Assembly: GCF_035989305.1 (NCBI RefSeq)
Contig: NZ_CP108514.1
Coordinates: 3,844,501-3,908,500, forward strand
DNA length: 64,000 nucleotides
Reading direction: 5' to 3'
From: Streptomyces sp. NBC_01233
GTDB taxonomy: Bacteria; Actinomycetota; Actinomycetes; Streptomycetales; Streptomycetaceae
Below, piece after piece: positions 16,559-25,800 of the stretch (the first letter of the stretch is position 1; every line of letters starts with the position of its first letter). Below the pieces are notes generated by a model. The model was given only the letters and a program-made list of their open reading frames with translations. It did not search any database and was not told the DNA's origin. A program made the position numbers and the translations under genes.

Positions 16559-17605
16559 TCAGCCCGCCGAGACGGAGGTGGCGGTCAGCTCTTCCGTGCG
16601 GCGCCGGCGCACGGCCCAGAAGATCCCGGTGCCGGCGGCGACGGTCACGCCGACGCCGATGACCCCGGCGAGGCCGCCGGACAGCCGGGCGTCGTCGACG
16701 TTCTTGACGCCGTAGTCGGCGAGCGGGGAGTCGGCGGCCGCGTGGTCCTCGACCTTCTCGTCGATGCCCTTGTCGGCGGCGACCTTCTCCAGGCCGTCGG
16801 GGCTGGCGGAGGCGTAGTAGGAGACGAACCCGGCGAGGACGAGCGCGGTGACCAGGCCGGTCGCCCACACCTTCCGGGTGGAGCGGGCGGCCGCCGGAGT
16901 GGCGGCGGCCGCGGGGGCGTCGACGAGCTCGCCGCCGACGCGCAGCTTGAGCGGCGCGGTCAGCCCGCGGGCGCCGTGCACCAGGTCGGGCCGTACGGCG
17001 ATCACGGCGCCCACGGTCGCGGCGGTGATGGCGGCCTCGCCGATGCCGATGAGCACGTGCACGCCGACCATGGCGGTGAGCACCTTGCCGATGGCCACGT
17101 CGGTGGTGCCGCCGATCGCGTAGACGGCGGTGAAGGCCGCGGCGGCGGCGGGCACCGAGAGCAGGGCTCCCGCGAAGGCGGCCACGGTCACGGAGCGGCG
17201 GGTGGGCGGCAGGATCCCGAGCAGCCCACGGAAGATCGCGTAGGCGACGACGACGGTGACGACGCCCATGACGGTGACGTTCACGCCGAGGGCGGTCAGC
17301 CCGCCGTCGGCGAAGAGGATGCCCTGCATGAGCAGGACGACGGACACGCACAGCACACCGGTGTAGGGGCCGACGAGTATCGCGGCGAGGGCCCCGCCCA
17401 GCAGGTGGCCGCTGGTGCCGGCGGCGACCGGGAAGTTCAGCATCTGCACGGCGAAGATGAAGGCGGCGACGAGGCCGGCGAGCGGCGCGGTGCGCTCGTC
17501 GAGTTCGCGTCGGGCGCCGCGGAGGCTGACGGCCACCGCGACGCCGGCCGCCACTCCGGCGGCCACCGAGACGGGTGCGTTGATGAAACCGTCGGGCACA
17601 TGCAT
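16559..17605 (-). CDS. cbiM: Fused substrate-binding component NikMN/CbiMN of a Ni/Co ECF transporter
   Basis: A 348-residue membrane protein. The N-terminus begins Met-His-Val-Pro-Asp-Gly, where His2 coordinates the metal; MH(I/V)PDG is more typical of nickel NikM than of cobalt CbiM (recalled MHIMEG). About seven helices follow to residue 225. After a short Ala-rich linker comes a second unit with a helix, the SPDGLEK motif of the PDGLE/NikN domain, and a final helix (LAGVIGVGVTVAAGTGIFWA). The M and N components are thus fused, which explains the lack of a separate cbiN. No cobalamin riboswitch-like leader is apparent. A Nur-type box lies 62 bp upstream. Confidence 0.9.
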   Translation of the reverse strand: MHVPDGFINAPVSVAAGVAAGVAVAVSLRGARRELDERTAPLAGLVAAFIFAVQMLNFPVAAGTSGHLLGGALAAILVGPYTGVLCVSVVLLMQGILFADGGLTALGVNVTVMGVVTVVVAYAIFRGLLGILPPTRRSVTVAAFAGALLSVPAAAAAFTAVYAIGGTTDVAIGKVLTAMVGVHVLIGIGEAAITAATVGAVIAVRPDLVHGARGLTAPLKLRVGGELVDAPAAAATPAAARSTRKVWATGLVTALVLAGFVSYYASASPDGLEKVAADKGIDEKVEDHAAADSPLADYGVKNVDDARLSGGLAGVIGVGVTVAAGTGIFWAVRRRRTEELTATSVSAG

Positions 17606-17666
17606 GGAGTGGCTCCGCTTCCTTACGCCTTAACGCACTCTTTAACCGCTCAAGAATAGTGCCTAG

Positions 17667-17683
17667 TTGCAAACCGTTGGCAA
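17667..17683. promoter_or_regulatory. Nur-like (nickel uptake regulator) box upstream of the ECF transporter
   Basis: TTGCAA-N5-TGGCAA matches the recalled S. coelicolor Nur consensus tTGCaa-N5-ttGCAA at all but one position. It can also be read as a dyad, TTGCAAAC and GTTGGCAA around one central base. It sits between the cbiM operon (start 17605) and the divergent ssgE gene. Confidence 0.65.
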
Positions 17684-17782
17684 GAGCGGGTCCGTCACAA
17701 AAACACCCGTGCGGTTTCGTCGGAATGTGCGAGGCTGGAGGACAAACGGACGCATATGTTCCGATTTCGAGGAGACTGGTCG

Positions 17783-18229
17783 ATGTCAGCCAACGCCGAG
17801 AATCCACCAGCCACCGCGACCGCCGGCGCGACCGCCACCATGACCGCCGCCACATCCACGACCACGACCCCGGTCGAGGAGCGGGTCCGCGCCCGGGTGA
17901 TCACGGACGATCCCCTCTACCGGACCATCCCGGTCGCCCTGCGCTTCGCGCCCGCCGAGCCGCTGGCCGTGCGGATCGTCTTCCCGGCCGATCTGTCACC
18001 CGAGGGCACCGACAACGAGTGGGTCTTCCCCCGCGCCCTGCTGGAGGCCGGCCTCCAGGCGCCGACCGGGACCGGGGACGTACGCATCTGGCCCTGCGGC
18101 CGGGTCCAGGCGGTGGTCGAGTTCCACTCCCCCGAGGGCGTCGCCGTGATCCAGTTCGACATCGCCGCGCTGCGCCGCTTCCTGCGCCGTACGTACGCCC
18201 CGGCCGGCGCCGCCACCCGTAAGGCGTAG
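17783..18229 (+). CDS. ssgE: SsgA-like sporulation protein, probably SsgE
   Basis: A 148-residue SsgA-like protein of the family that controls septum site choice, peptidoglycan and spore separation in Streptomyces. It starts at ATG 17783 with GAGGAGA eight bases upstream. The first 40 residues are a low-complexity Ala/Thr tail (TATAGATATMTAATSTTTTP), and the SALP core follows: PVALRFAPAEPLAVRIVFPA, EWVFPRALLEAGL, GDVRIWPCGR and FDIAALRRFLRRTY. I assign ssgE rather than another paralogue because ssgE is recalled as lying next to pmt and penicillin-binding protein genes. The long N-terminal tail should be checked against SsgE. A very strong terminator follows. Confidence 0.85.
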   Translation: MSANAENPPATATAGATATMTAATSTTTTPVEERVRARVITDDPLYRTIPVALRFAPAEPLAVRIVFPADLSPEGTDNEWVFPRALLEAGLQAPTGTGDVRIWPCGRVQAVVEFHSPEGVAVIQFDIAALRRFLRRTYAPAGAATRKA

Positions 18230-18243
18230 GGCCCGGGCGCGAA

Positions 18244-18294
18244 ACGGCCCGGCCCCGCACCGCCTGGTGAGCAGGCGGTGCGGGGCCGGGCCGT
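18244..18294 (+). terminator. ssgE terminator
   Basis: A perfect 23-bp stem (18244-18266 with 18272-18294) and a 5-base loop lie 14 bases after the ssgE stop. It is among the strongest hairpins in the window. The IS110 copy begins about 20 bp beyond it. Confidence 0.85.
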
Positions 18295-18341
18295 CCTGTC
18301 GGCCGGACGCTGCGAGGTCAGACACCCCATGTCGTTTGGTG

Positions 18342-19595
18342 TCAAGCGGCATGGGGGTGGGTGTGGTGGGACCAAGCGGTCGCTTCGTCGTAGCGGGTGC
18401 GGGTTTTGAGGCAGCCGTGGAGGATGCCGACGAGCCGGTTCCCGAGCTGGCGGAGGGCGGGGTTGTAGCCGGCCTCACGGGCGCGTTGCTTGTCGTAGTA
18501 GCCGCGGGCGCCGGGTGAGGACCGCAGAGCGGAGAACGCCTGGGTCTGAAGCGCGTCGGCGAGCCGGTTGTTGCGGACGTAGCGGGCCTGGACGGTGTGG
18601 CTCTTGCCGGAGGCCCTGGTGATGGGGCTCGTGCCGGCGTAGTTCTTGCGGGCCTTCGCGGACGTGTATCGGGTGGGGTCGTCTCCGAACTCGGCGAGCA
18701 CCCGGGCGCCGACGATCTCACCGATGCCGGGCATCGAGAGGTAGATCTCAGCGTCCGGGTGCGCCAGAAAATGTGCCCTCACCTGCTCTTCCATCACGGC
18801 GATCTGCTCGTTCAACGCGATGATCAGACGGGCGTGAGCGGTGGCGGCGGCCGCGTAGGCGGCGGTGACCGGCTCGGGCAGGCCGAGCTGCCGCTCACGC
18901 AGCGCGCTCTGGACGGTGGCCGCTTTCGCGTCCCGGTTGTGGCGGCGGTGGCGGGTCAGGACGGCGGTGATCTGGGTGCGGGTCAGCTTCGCCGCCGTGG
19001 CCGGGGTGGGTGCCTTGATCAGCAGTTCCAGCGCGTCGGTGCTGGTCAGGGTCAGGTCCGAGTAGGCGTTCAGGGCGGCGGGGAAGTACTCGCGCAGTGT
19101 GGTGCGCAGCCGCTGGAAGGTGCGGGTGCGTTCCCAGATGAGGGTCTGGTGGGCGCGGGCGACGACCTTGACGGCCTGGGCCGCCTCGCTGTCGCCGGCC
19201 ACCGGCCGCAGCTGGGCCCGGTCGATGCGGACCATGTCGGCGAGCGCGTGCGCGTCGCCCTTGTCGCTCTTGGCTCCGGAGGAGCCATACCGTTCCTTGA
19301 AGCGGTTGACCTGCCGGGGGTTGACCGCGAACACCTGGTAGCCGGAGGCGATCAGGGCCTGCACCCAAGAGCCGCGGTCGGTCTCGATTGCGACCACGAC
19401 GCCGGCCGGGTCCAGGTCCTCACCGCCGTGGCGGGCGACGAGTTCGTGCAGTTTCGCGATGCCCGCCACTCCTTCGGGCAGGTTCGCGGCGGCCAGTTTC
19501 CGGCCGGTCTCGTCCTGGACCTCGACATCATGGTGGTCCTCGGCCCAGTCATCACCGATCAGCAGCAACAGACCCTCCCCGGTCACGTACTTCAC
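18342..19595 (-). CDS. IS110-family DEDD transposase (bridge-RNA-guided recombinase)
   Basis: A 417-residue enzyme. The RuvC-like N-terminal domain has the acidic residues in GDDWAEDHHDV, VVVAIETDRG and KSDKGDAHALADMVR (DEDD pattern). A long coiled helix pair spans about 225-290. The C-terminal Tnp domain starts at LSMPGIGEIVGARVLAEFGD and includes the conserved Ser region around AGTSPITRASGKSH. The start is GTG 19595; a GTG three codons downstream would serve equally. The enzyme cuts and joins DNA using a bridge RNA from the element's own non-coding end. It appears intact, with no frameshift. Confidence 0.93.
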   Translation of the reverse strand: MKYVTGEGLLLLIGDDWAEDHHDVEVQDETGRKLAAANLPEGVAGIAKLHELVARHGGEDLDPAGVVVAIETDRGSWVQALIASGYQVFAVNPRQVNRFKERYGSSGAKSDKGDAHALADMVRIDRAQLRPVAGDSEAAQAVKVVARAHQTLIWERTRTFQRLRTTLREYFPAALNAYSDLTLTSTDALELLIKAPTPATAAKLTRTQITAVLTRHRRHNRDAKAATVQSALRERQLGLPEPVTAAYAAAATAHARLIIALNEQIAVMEEQVRAHFLAHPDAEIYLSMPGIGEIVGARVLAEFGDDPTRYTSAKARKNYAGTSPITRASGKSHTVQARYVRNNRLADALQTQAFSALRSSPGARGYYDKQRAREAGYNPALRQLGNRLVGILHGCLKTRTRYDEATAWSHHTHPHAA

Positions 19596-19726
19596 CCAGC
19601 GGTGCAGCCTGCGGAAGGCACGGCACGCGGCCTAATGGATCCAGTGCTCACGCCCCGTGGGGCGGGCACGCCACCCCATCAGCGGTCTGGCCTCCCGGCC
19701 GACCAGCAAGGGCACGGTCTGACCTC
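19596..19726 (-). ncRNA. Candidate bridge RNA region of the IS110 copy
   Basis: This 131-bp non-coding end upstream of the transposase can fold on the minus strand into at least two GC-rich hairpins: one at about 19690-19708 (GGTCGGCC with GGCCAGACC) and one at about 19655-19668 (CGCCCC with GGGGCG). IS110-group elements transcribe a structured RNA from this position whose loops guide target and donor choice. That this copy does so is inference. Confidence 0.4.
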
Positions 19727-19770
19727 AGAGCTCGAAGGCTCCGGCGTCGAAAGTGCTCACCAGCTGGCGG

Positions 19771-19801
19771 CTACGGAACCGAGCATTCCCCGGTTCCGTA
19801 G
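19771..19801 (-). terminator. mmpL terminator hairpin
   Basis: An 11-bp perfect stem (CTACGGAACCG at 19771-19781 with 19791-19801) lies 6 bases downstream of the mmpL stop on the minus strand. It probably ends the tetR-mmpL transcript and shields the IS from it. Confidence 0.75.
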
Positions 19802-19807
19802 CTCCCA

Positions 19808-22021
19808 TTAGGCGTTGACCAGCTCGCGGTCCTTGTCCGGGCCCTCGGGCGACTGCGGGGACCGCTCGAGGTGCTTGCGCAGGCTCTCGCCCTCCACGTC
19901 CACGTTCGGCAGCAGCCGGTCCAGCCACTTCGGCAGCCACCAGGCCTTGTGCCCGAGCAGTGCGAGCACCGCCGGAACGATGGCCATGCGGACCACGAAG
20001 GCGTCGAAGAAGACGGCGACGGCCAGACCGAAGCCGATCATCTTGACCATCTGCTCGCTGGCTCCGATGAAGCCCGCGAACACCGCGATCATGATGACGG
20101 CGGCGGCCACGACGACCCGCGCGCTGTACTGGAAGCCGGTCACCACGGCCTGGCCCGGGCGCTCGCCGTGGACGTACGCCTCACGCATGCGGGTGACGAG
20201 GAAGACCTCGTAGTCCATGGCCAGACCGAAGACGACGCCCACCATGAAGATCGGCATCATCGACATGATCGGGCCGGTCTGCTCCACGCCGAAGAGCGAG
20301 CCGAGCCAGCCCCACTGGAAGACCGCGACGACCGCGCCGAGGGCGGCGACGACCGAGAGCAGGAAGCCGAGGGCCGCCTTGAGCGGGACCAGGATCGAGC
20401 GGAACACCAGCATCAGCAGCAGGAAGGCGAGGCCGACGACGAGCGCCAGGTAGGGCAGCAGCGCGTCGTTCATCTTCTGCGAGAAATCGATGTTCATCGC
20501 GGTGGCGCCGGTGACGAGGACGTCGTCGCCGCTGCCGTCGCGGATCTCGTGGACCAGGTCCTCCGTCTGCACGGAGGACGGACGGTCCTTCGGGATGACG
20601 GTGATGACCGAGGCGTCGCCGCTCTCGTTGGAGGTCGGCGGGGTGACCGCGACGACGCCCTCCAGGCCCTTGATCCGGTCGACGGTGGAGTCGGCGAGGG
20701 CCTTGTCCCCGTCCACGACGACCATCAGCGGGCCGTTGAAGCCCGGTCCGAAGCCCTCGGACAGCAGGTCGTACGCCTGGCGCTGGGTGGTGGAGACCGG
20801 CTGGGCGCCGTCGTCCGGCAGGCCCATCTCCAGCTTGCTCGCCGGGATGGCGATGACGCCGAGGCCGATCACACCGGCCAGCAGCACCATGACCGGGCGG
20901 CGCAGGACGAAGCGGGCCCAGCGGGTGCCGCCGTTGGCCTTCTTCTCGTCGGCCCCAGAGGAATTGCTACGCGCGCCCTTGCCGAACAGCCTGCTCTTCT
21001 CGCCGGCGGGCAGGACCTTCTTGCCCGCGAAGCCGAGGATGGCCGGGACCAGGGTCAGGGCGACCAGGACCGCGATGACCACCGTGCCGGCGGCCGCAAC
21101 GCCCATCTTGGTCAGCATCGGGATGTTGACGACGGCCAGGCCCACGAGCGCGATGACCACGGTCAGACCGGCGAACACGACGGCGGAGCCGGCGGTTCCG
21201 GCGGCCCGGCCGGCGGCCTCGTCCCGCTCGCGGCCCTCGGCGAGCTCCGCGCGGTAGCGGGAGACGATGAAGAGGGCGTAGTCGATGCCGACCGCGAGGC
21301 CGATCATCATCGCGAGGGTGGAGGTGGTGGAGCCGAGGTCCAGCACGTTGGCGAGCGCGGTGATGGAGGAGACGCCGATGCCGACGCCGATCAGGGCGGT
21401 CAGCAGCGGCAGCCCGGCCGCGATCAGCGAGCCGAAGGTGATCACGAGGACGATCGCGGCGACCATGATGCCGATGATCTCGCCGGAGCCGGTCTCGGGG
21501 GCCGCCATCAGCGCGTCACCGCCGATCTGGACGTTCAGGCCGGTGGCCTTCGCCGCGGTGCCGGAGTCCTTCAGCGCCTCGCGGGTCTCGTCCTTCAGCT
21601 CCATGCCGCTGACGTCGTACTTGGCGCTGACGTAGGCGGTGGAACCGTCCTGGCTCACGGCCTGGGCCTCGTACGGGTCGGCGACCGAGGAGATCTGCTC
21701 CGCGCCCGGTCCCGACTTCAGGCCGGCGACGATCTTCTGGACCTCCGCCTTGGGGCCGGGGTCGGTGACCTTGGCGCCCTCGGGGGCCTTGATGACGATG
21801 CGGGCGGTGGCGCCGTCGGCGGCCATGCCCGGGAACTTCTTGTCCAGCAGGTCGAAGGCCTTCTGGGCCTCCGTGCCGGGTATCGAGAACGAGCCGGAGG
21901 TGGGGGCGCCGGCCGAGGCCGCGCCGAAGCCGGCGGCGAACAGCAGCGCCACCCAGATGAGGGCGACCAGGCCGCGGCGCCGGAAGGCGCCCCTGCCGAG
22001 CCGGTAGAGGAAGGTAGCCAC
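19808..22021 (-). CDS. MmpL-family RND transporter
   Basis: A 737-residue membrane exporter with the MMPL duplication. Each half has one N-terminal helix (LVALIWVALLFAAGFGAA and MVLLAGVIGLGVIAIPAS), an extracytoplasmic loop, and a bundle of five to six helices. Conserved pieces include DYALFIVSRYRAELAEG in the first half and DYEVFLVTRMREAY in the second, carrying the proton-relay Asp-Tyr pairs. Such proteins export lipids or drugs by proton antiport. The TetR gene 128 bp upstream on the same strand and its operators suggest drug- or lipid-inducible expression. The substrate is not predictable. The C-terminus is charged and short. Confidence 0.92.
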   Translation of the reverse strand: MATFLYRLGRGAFRRRGLVALIWVALLFAAGFGAASAGAPTSGSFSIPGTEAQKAFDLLDKKFPGMAADGATARIVIKAPEGAKVTDPGPKAEVQKIVAGLKSGPGAEQISSVADPYEAQAVSQDGSTAYVSAKYDVSGMELKDETREALKDSGTAAKATGLNVQIGGDALMAAPETGSGEIIGIMVAAIVLVITFGSLIAAGLPLLTALIGVGIGVSSITALANVLDLGSTTSTLAMMIGLAVGIDYALFIVSRYRAELAEGRERDEAAGRAAGTAGSAVVFAGLTVVIALVGLAVVNIPMLTKMGVAAAGTVVIAVLVALTLVPAILGFAGKKVLPAGEKSRLFGKGARSNSSGADEKKANGGTRWARFVLRRPVMVLLAGVIGLGVIAIPASKLEMGLPDDGAQPVSTTQRQAYDLLSEGFGPGFNGPLMVVVDGDKALADSTVDRIKGLEGVVAVTPPTSNESGDASVITVIPKDRPSSVQTEDLVHEIRDGSGDDVLVTGATAMNIDFSQKMNDALLPYLALVVGLAFLLLMLVFRSILVPLKAALGFLLSVVAALGAVVAVFQWGWLGSLFGVEQTGPIMSMMPIFMVGVVFGLAMDYEVFLVTRMREAYVHGERPGQAVVTGFQYSARVVVAAAVIMIAVFAGFIGASEQMVKMIGFGLAVAVFFDAFVVRMAIVPAVLALLGHKAWWLPKWLDRLLPNVDVEGESLRKHLERSPQSPEGPDKDRELVNA

Positions 22022-22149
22022 GTCGGTGGTTCTCCCGTTCAGGTCGTGGGATGGATCCGGATGGATCAGGGCGTGGAGAGCCGGCCCGACGACGAGAGCG
22101 GCGTGTCAGGAGCAGCAGGAAGCGGTGGAGCCGAAGGGGACGGGGTGGA

Positions 22150-22740
22150 TCAGACGCCGAGGGCGGGGAAGACCACGGCATCGATGAACTCACCGAGGAA
22201 GGCCCGGTCCACGGGACGGTCCTCGATCAGCGGGAGCGCGATGAACGCCCCGATGAGCATGTGCGGTACGAAATCCAGGGCCGGACACTCCGGTCGGATC
22301 TCGCCCCGGTCCACCGCGCGCTGGAGCATCGCCTGGAGACCGTTGATCTCCGGGTCGACCAGCAGGTCGCGCAGGGCCTTGTGGAGCTCCGGGCTCTCGT
22401 GGACGGCATGGGCCAGACCCCGCATCAGCGCGGTGTCCTTGGCCATCTGCGCGTCGTCGGAGTGCTCCACCATGAGCGCGAAGTCCCCGCGCAGGGTGCC
22501 CGTGTCGATCTCCCGCAGCGAAACGGGCTGCGTGCATCGCAGGGCCTTGGCGACCAGTTCCGGCTTGCTCCCCCACTGGCGGTAGAGGGTGGCCTTGCTG
22601 GACTTCGTACGGGCGGCGACCGCGTCCATGGTCAGCGCCTCGTAGCCGACGTCACGCAGGAGGTCGAGGACCGCCTCGTGCAGTTCGGCCTGACGTTCGG
22701 GGGTGATCCGGCTGCGCCGGGCCGCCATCGCCTCGGTCAT
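22150..22740 (-). CDS. TetR-family regulator of the MmpL transporter
   Basis: A 196-residue repressor. The N-terminal DNA-binding part (residues about 14-58) includes LRDVGYEALTMDAVAARTKS and SKATLYRQWGSKPELVAKAL, the classic TetR helix-turn-helix. The rest is a helical ligand-binding domain with LVDPEINGLQAMLQRAVDRG. ATG 22740 is preferred, with GGGGCGGAG directly upstream; a longer form from 22800 would run through the operator region. It precedes mmpL on the same strand and has two matching palindromes upstream, so autoregulation and control of mmpL are likely. The divergent tricorn gene may share the control region. Confidence 0.9.
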   Translation of the reverse strand: MTEAMAARRSRITPERQAELHEAVLDLLRDVGYEALTMDAVAARTKSSKATLYRQWGSKPELVAKALRCTQPVSLREIDTGTLRGDFALMVEHSDDAQMAKDTALMRGLAHAVHESPELHKALRDLLVDPEINGLQAMLQRAVDRGEIRPECPALDFVPHMLIGAFIALPLIEDRPVDRAFLGEFIDAVVFPALGV

Positions 22741-22758
22741 CTCCGCCCCTCCGTCCGA

Positions 22759-22829
22759 ACGAAACTCTTCCGTACGTTTAAGACGATACCCCGACCCCAA
22801 GCGAAACGAAACCGTTCCGTTTCGCTTGG
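22759..22829. promoter_or_regulatory. Twin TetR operators between tetR and the tricorn gene
   Basis: Two copies of the 15-bp site ACGAAACNNTTCCGT lie at 22759-22773 and 22806-22820. The second is embedded in a perfect 12-bp inverted repeat (22797-22808 and 22818-22829). Each core is a near palindrome, the form TetR dimers bind. Confidence 0.7.
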
Positions 22830-22891
22830 CGGAGTGTCATGGATCACGTGTACGAGTTGCCAGGGCCCCCCACCGCGGAAAGCATTGGGGG

Positions 22892-25800
22892 GTGAGTCAC
22901 GACGTCGCGTACCTCCGGTTCCCGCACCTGCACGACGACCTCCTGTGCTTCGTCAGCGAGGACGACCTCTGGGTCGCGCCGCTGGTCCCCGACGGGCAGA
23001 CGCCCGGGCGGGCCTGGCGGATCACCATCGACCGGACCCGGGTCAACCACCCGCGGTTCTCCCCCGACGGCAAGCACATCGCCTTCGCCACCTGGCGCAC
23101 CCTCGACCCCGAGATCCACCTCGCCCCCGTCGACGGCGGCCCGGCCCGCCAGTTGAGCCACTGGGGCGCCATCGACACCCGGGTCTGCGGCTGGGACCCC
23201 GAGGGCAACATCCTGGCGGTCTCCTCACGGGGACAGCCGTTCTCCTACTACTCCTGGGCCTACAAACTGCCCACCGACGGCAGCCCCGGCGGACGCCTCC
23301 CCTGGGGGCCCGTGTCCGACATCCAAGTCGCCGACACCGACGGCGAGCACCGCACCCTGCTGCTCACCGGCAAGCCCCCGCACGAGCCCGCCGCCTGGAA
23401 GCGCTACCGCGGCGGCGCCACCGGCCGGCTGTGGCTGCACGGCCGGCAGCTGCTGGAGGACGTCGAGGGGCACCTCGACGCGCCGATGTTCGTGGGCGGC
23501 CGGATCGCCTTCCTCTCCGACCACGAGGGCATCGGCAACCTGTACTCCGTCCTGCCCGACGGCACCGGCCTGCGCCGCCACACCGACCACGACGAGTTCT
23601 ACGCCCGGCACGCCTCCAGCGACGGCTCCCGGATCGTCTACCAGTGCGCCGGGGAACTCTGGCTCGTCGAGTCCCTCGCCCCCGACGCCGTGCCGCGCAG
23701 GCTCCAGGTCCGCCTCGGCGGCCCCCGCGCGGGCCGGCGCACCTACCAGGCGTCGGCCGCCAGCAACGTCGACTCGCTCTCCGTGGACACCACCGGCCGG
23801 GCCAGCGCGGTCGTGGTGCGCGGCAGCCTGTACTGGCTGACCCACCGCGACGGGCCCGCCCGGACCATCGCCGACACCCCGGGCGTGCGCGTGCGGCTGC
23901 CGGAGATGCTCGGCAGCGGCGGGCAGGTCGCCTACGTCACCGACGCCGAGGGCGAGGACGCGATCGAGATCGCCTACCTGCCCCGGGCCTCCGGGGAGCG
24001 CGAGCCGCGCCGGCTGGCCTCGGGCGAGCTGGGGCGCGTCACCGAACTGCTCTCGGACCCGGACGGGGAGCGACTCGCCATCGCCTCCAACGACGGACGG
24101 CTGCTGCTCGTCAACGCGACGGAGGAGTCCGACGGAGAGGTCACCGAGCTGATCCGGTCCATCAACGGACCCGTCACCGACCTGGCCTTCTCCCCCGACG
24201 GGGGCTGGCTGACCTGGTCGCATCCGGGCATCGGCCGTTCGCTGCGGCAGATCAAGATGGCCCACATCTCGGGATCGGGCGGGCGCGTCATCATCGACGT
24301 CACCAACGGCCGCTTCGAGGACGAGAATCCGGTCTTCACCCGGGACGGGCGCTACCTGGCCTTCCTGTCCTGGCGCGGCTTCGACCCGGTCTACGACGTG
24401 CACACCGGCGACCTGTCGTTCCCGCTGGGCTGCCGCCCGTACCTGGTGCCGCTGTCCTCCGCGACCCCCTCCCCCTTCGCGCTCTCCGCCGAGGGCCGGC
24501 CCGCGGCGGGGGGACTGGACCCCGTCGAAGGGGACTCGTCCGACGGCGACGGCTCCGTGACCGTGGAGGTGGAGGGGCTGGAGAGCCGGGTCACCCCCTT
24601 CCCGGTGTCCGCGTCCAAGTACTCGGCCCTGTACCCGGTGCACGGCGGCGGGCTGGTGTGGCTGCGCTGGCCGATCTCGGGCGCGCTCGGCGAGACCTTC
24701 GCCAACCCCAACGACATCAGCGGCAAGCCCACGCTGGAGCACTTCGACCTCACCAAGGCCCGCAAGACCGAACTGGCCTCGGGACTCGACTGGTTCGCGG
24801 TCAGCGGCGACGGCACCCGGCTGGTCATCAACGACGACGGGGACCTGCGCGCGGTCCCGGCGACCGAGTCGGGCGACAGCGACTCGACCGTCTACCTGGA
24901 CCTGCGGCGCATCCTGCACGAGGTGGACCCGGCGGCCGAGTGGCGCCAGGCCTTCGAGGAGGCCGGGCGGATCATCCGCGCCTACTTCTGGGAGCCGAGG
25001 ATGTGCGGCATCGACTGGGACGGGGTGCTGCGCCAGTACCGCCCCCTGGTCGAACGGGTCGCCTCCCCCGACGAGTTCGCCGACCTGCTGCGCGAGGTCC
25101 TCGGCGAGCTCGGCACCTCGCACGCCTACGTCTCCCCCGCACGCCGCAACGAAGGCCCCCCGCACTACCAGCGGGCGATCGGCCTGCTCGGCGCCAATCT
25201 CTACCCCAAGGACGGGACCTGGGTGATCGCCCGGATCCTGCCCGGCGAGTCCTCGGACTCCAAGGCCCGCTCCCCGCTGGCCGGCACCGGCATCCGGGAG
25301 GGCGCCGTGCTCACCCATGTGGACGGACGGCCCGTGGACCCGGTGACCGGCCCCTATCCGCTGCTGTCGGCGGCGGGCGGGACCACGGTCGAGCTGACCT
25401 TCCAGCCCGCGGAGGGCGAGGGCCGCGCCCGGCGGGTCGCCATCGTGCCGCTGATCGACGAGCGGCCGCTGCGCTACCAGGACTGGGTGTCCAAACGGCG
25501 CGAGGTGGTCCGGGAGATCAGCGGCGGCCGGTGCGGCTACCTCCACATCCCCGACATGGGCGGCTCGGGCTGGGCGCAGTTCAACCGCGACCTGCGGATG
25601 GAGATGTCCCGCCCCGCGCTGATCGTGGACGTACGCGGCAACGCGGGCGGCCACATCAGCGAGCTGGTGGTGGAGAAGCTGACCCGCTCCATCCTCGGCT
25701 GGGACCTGACGCGCGACGCCCAGCCGGTGTCGTACGCCTCCAACGCGCCCCGCGGTCCGATCGTGGCGCTGGCCGACGAGGCGACCTCCTCCGACGGGGA

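Larger units (their letters stand above)
18314..19726 (-). mobile_element. IS110-family insertion sequence
   Basis: The element holds one DEDD transposase gene. GAGGTCAGAC (18314-18323) and its exact inverse GTCTGACCTC (19717-19726) flank it, giving about 1.41 kb, a normal size. IS110 elements usually lack long terminal repeats, so these may be subterminal. The upstream non-coding end (19596-19726) is where IS110-group elements encode the bridge RNA. The copy lies between the terminators of ssgE and mmpL and breaks no visible gene. Confidence 0.75.

Noticed and set aside
16559..17760. Cobalamin riboswitch upstream of cbiM
   Set aside because: No B12-box-like sequence or long structured leader is visible; the gap to the divergent gene is short and holds a Nur-like dyad.
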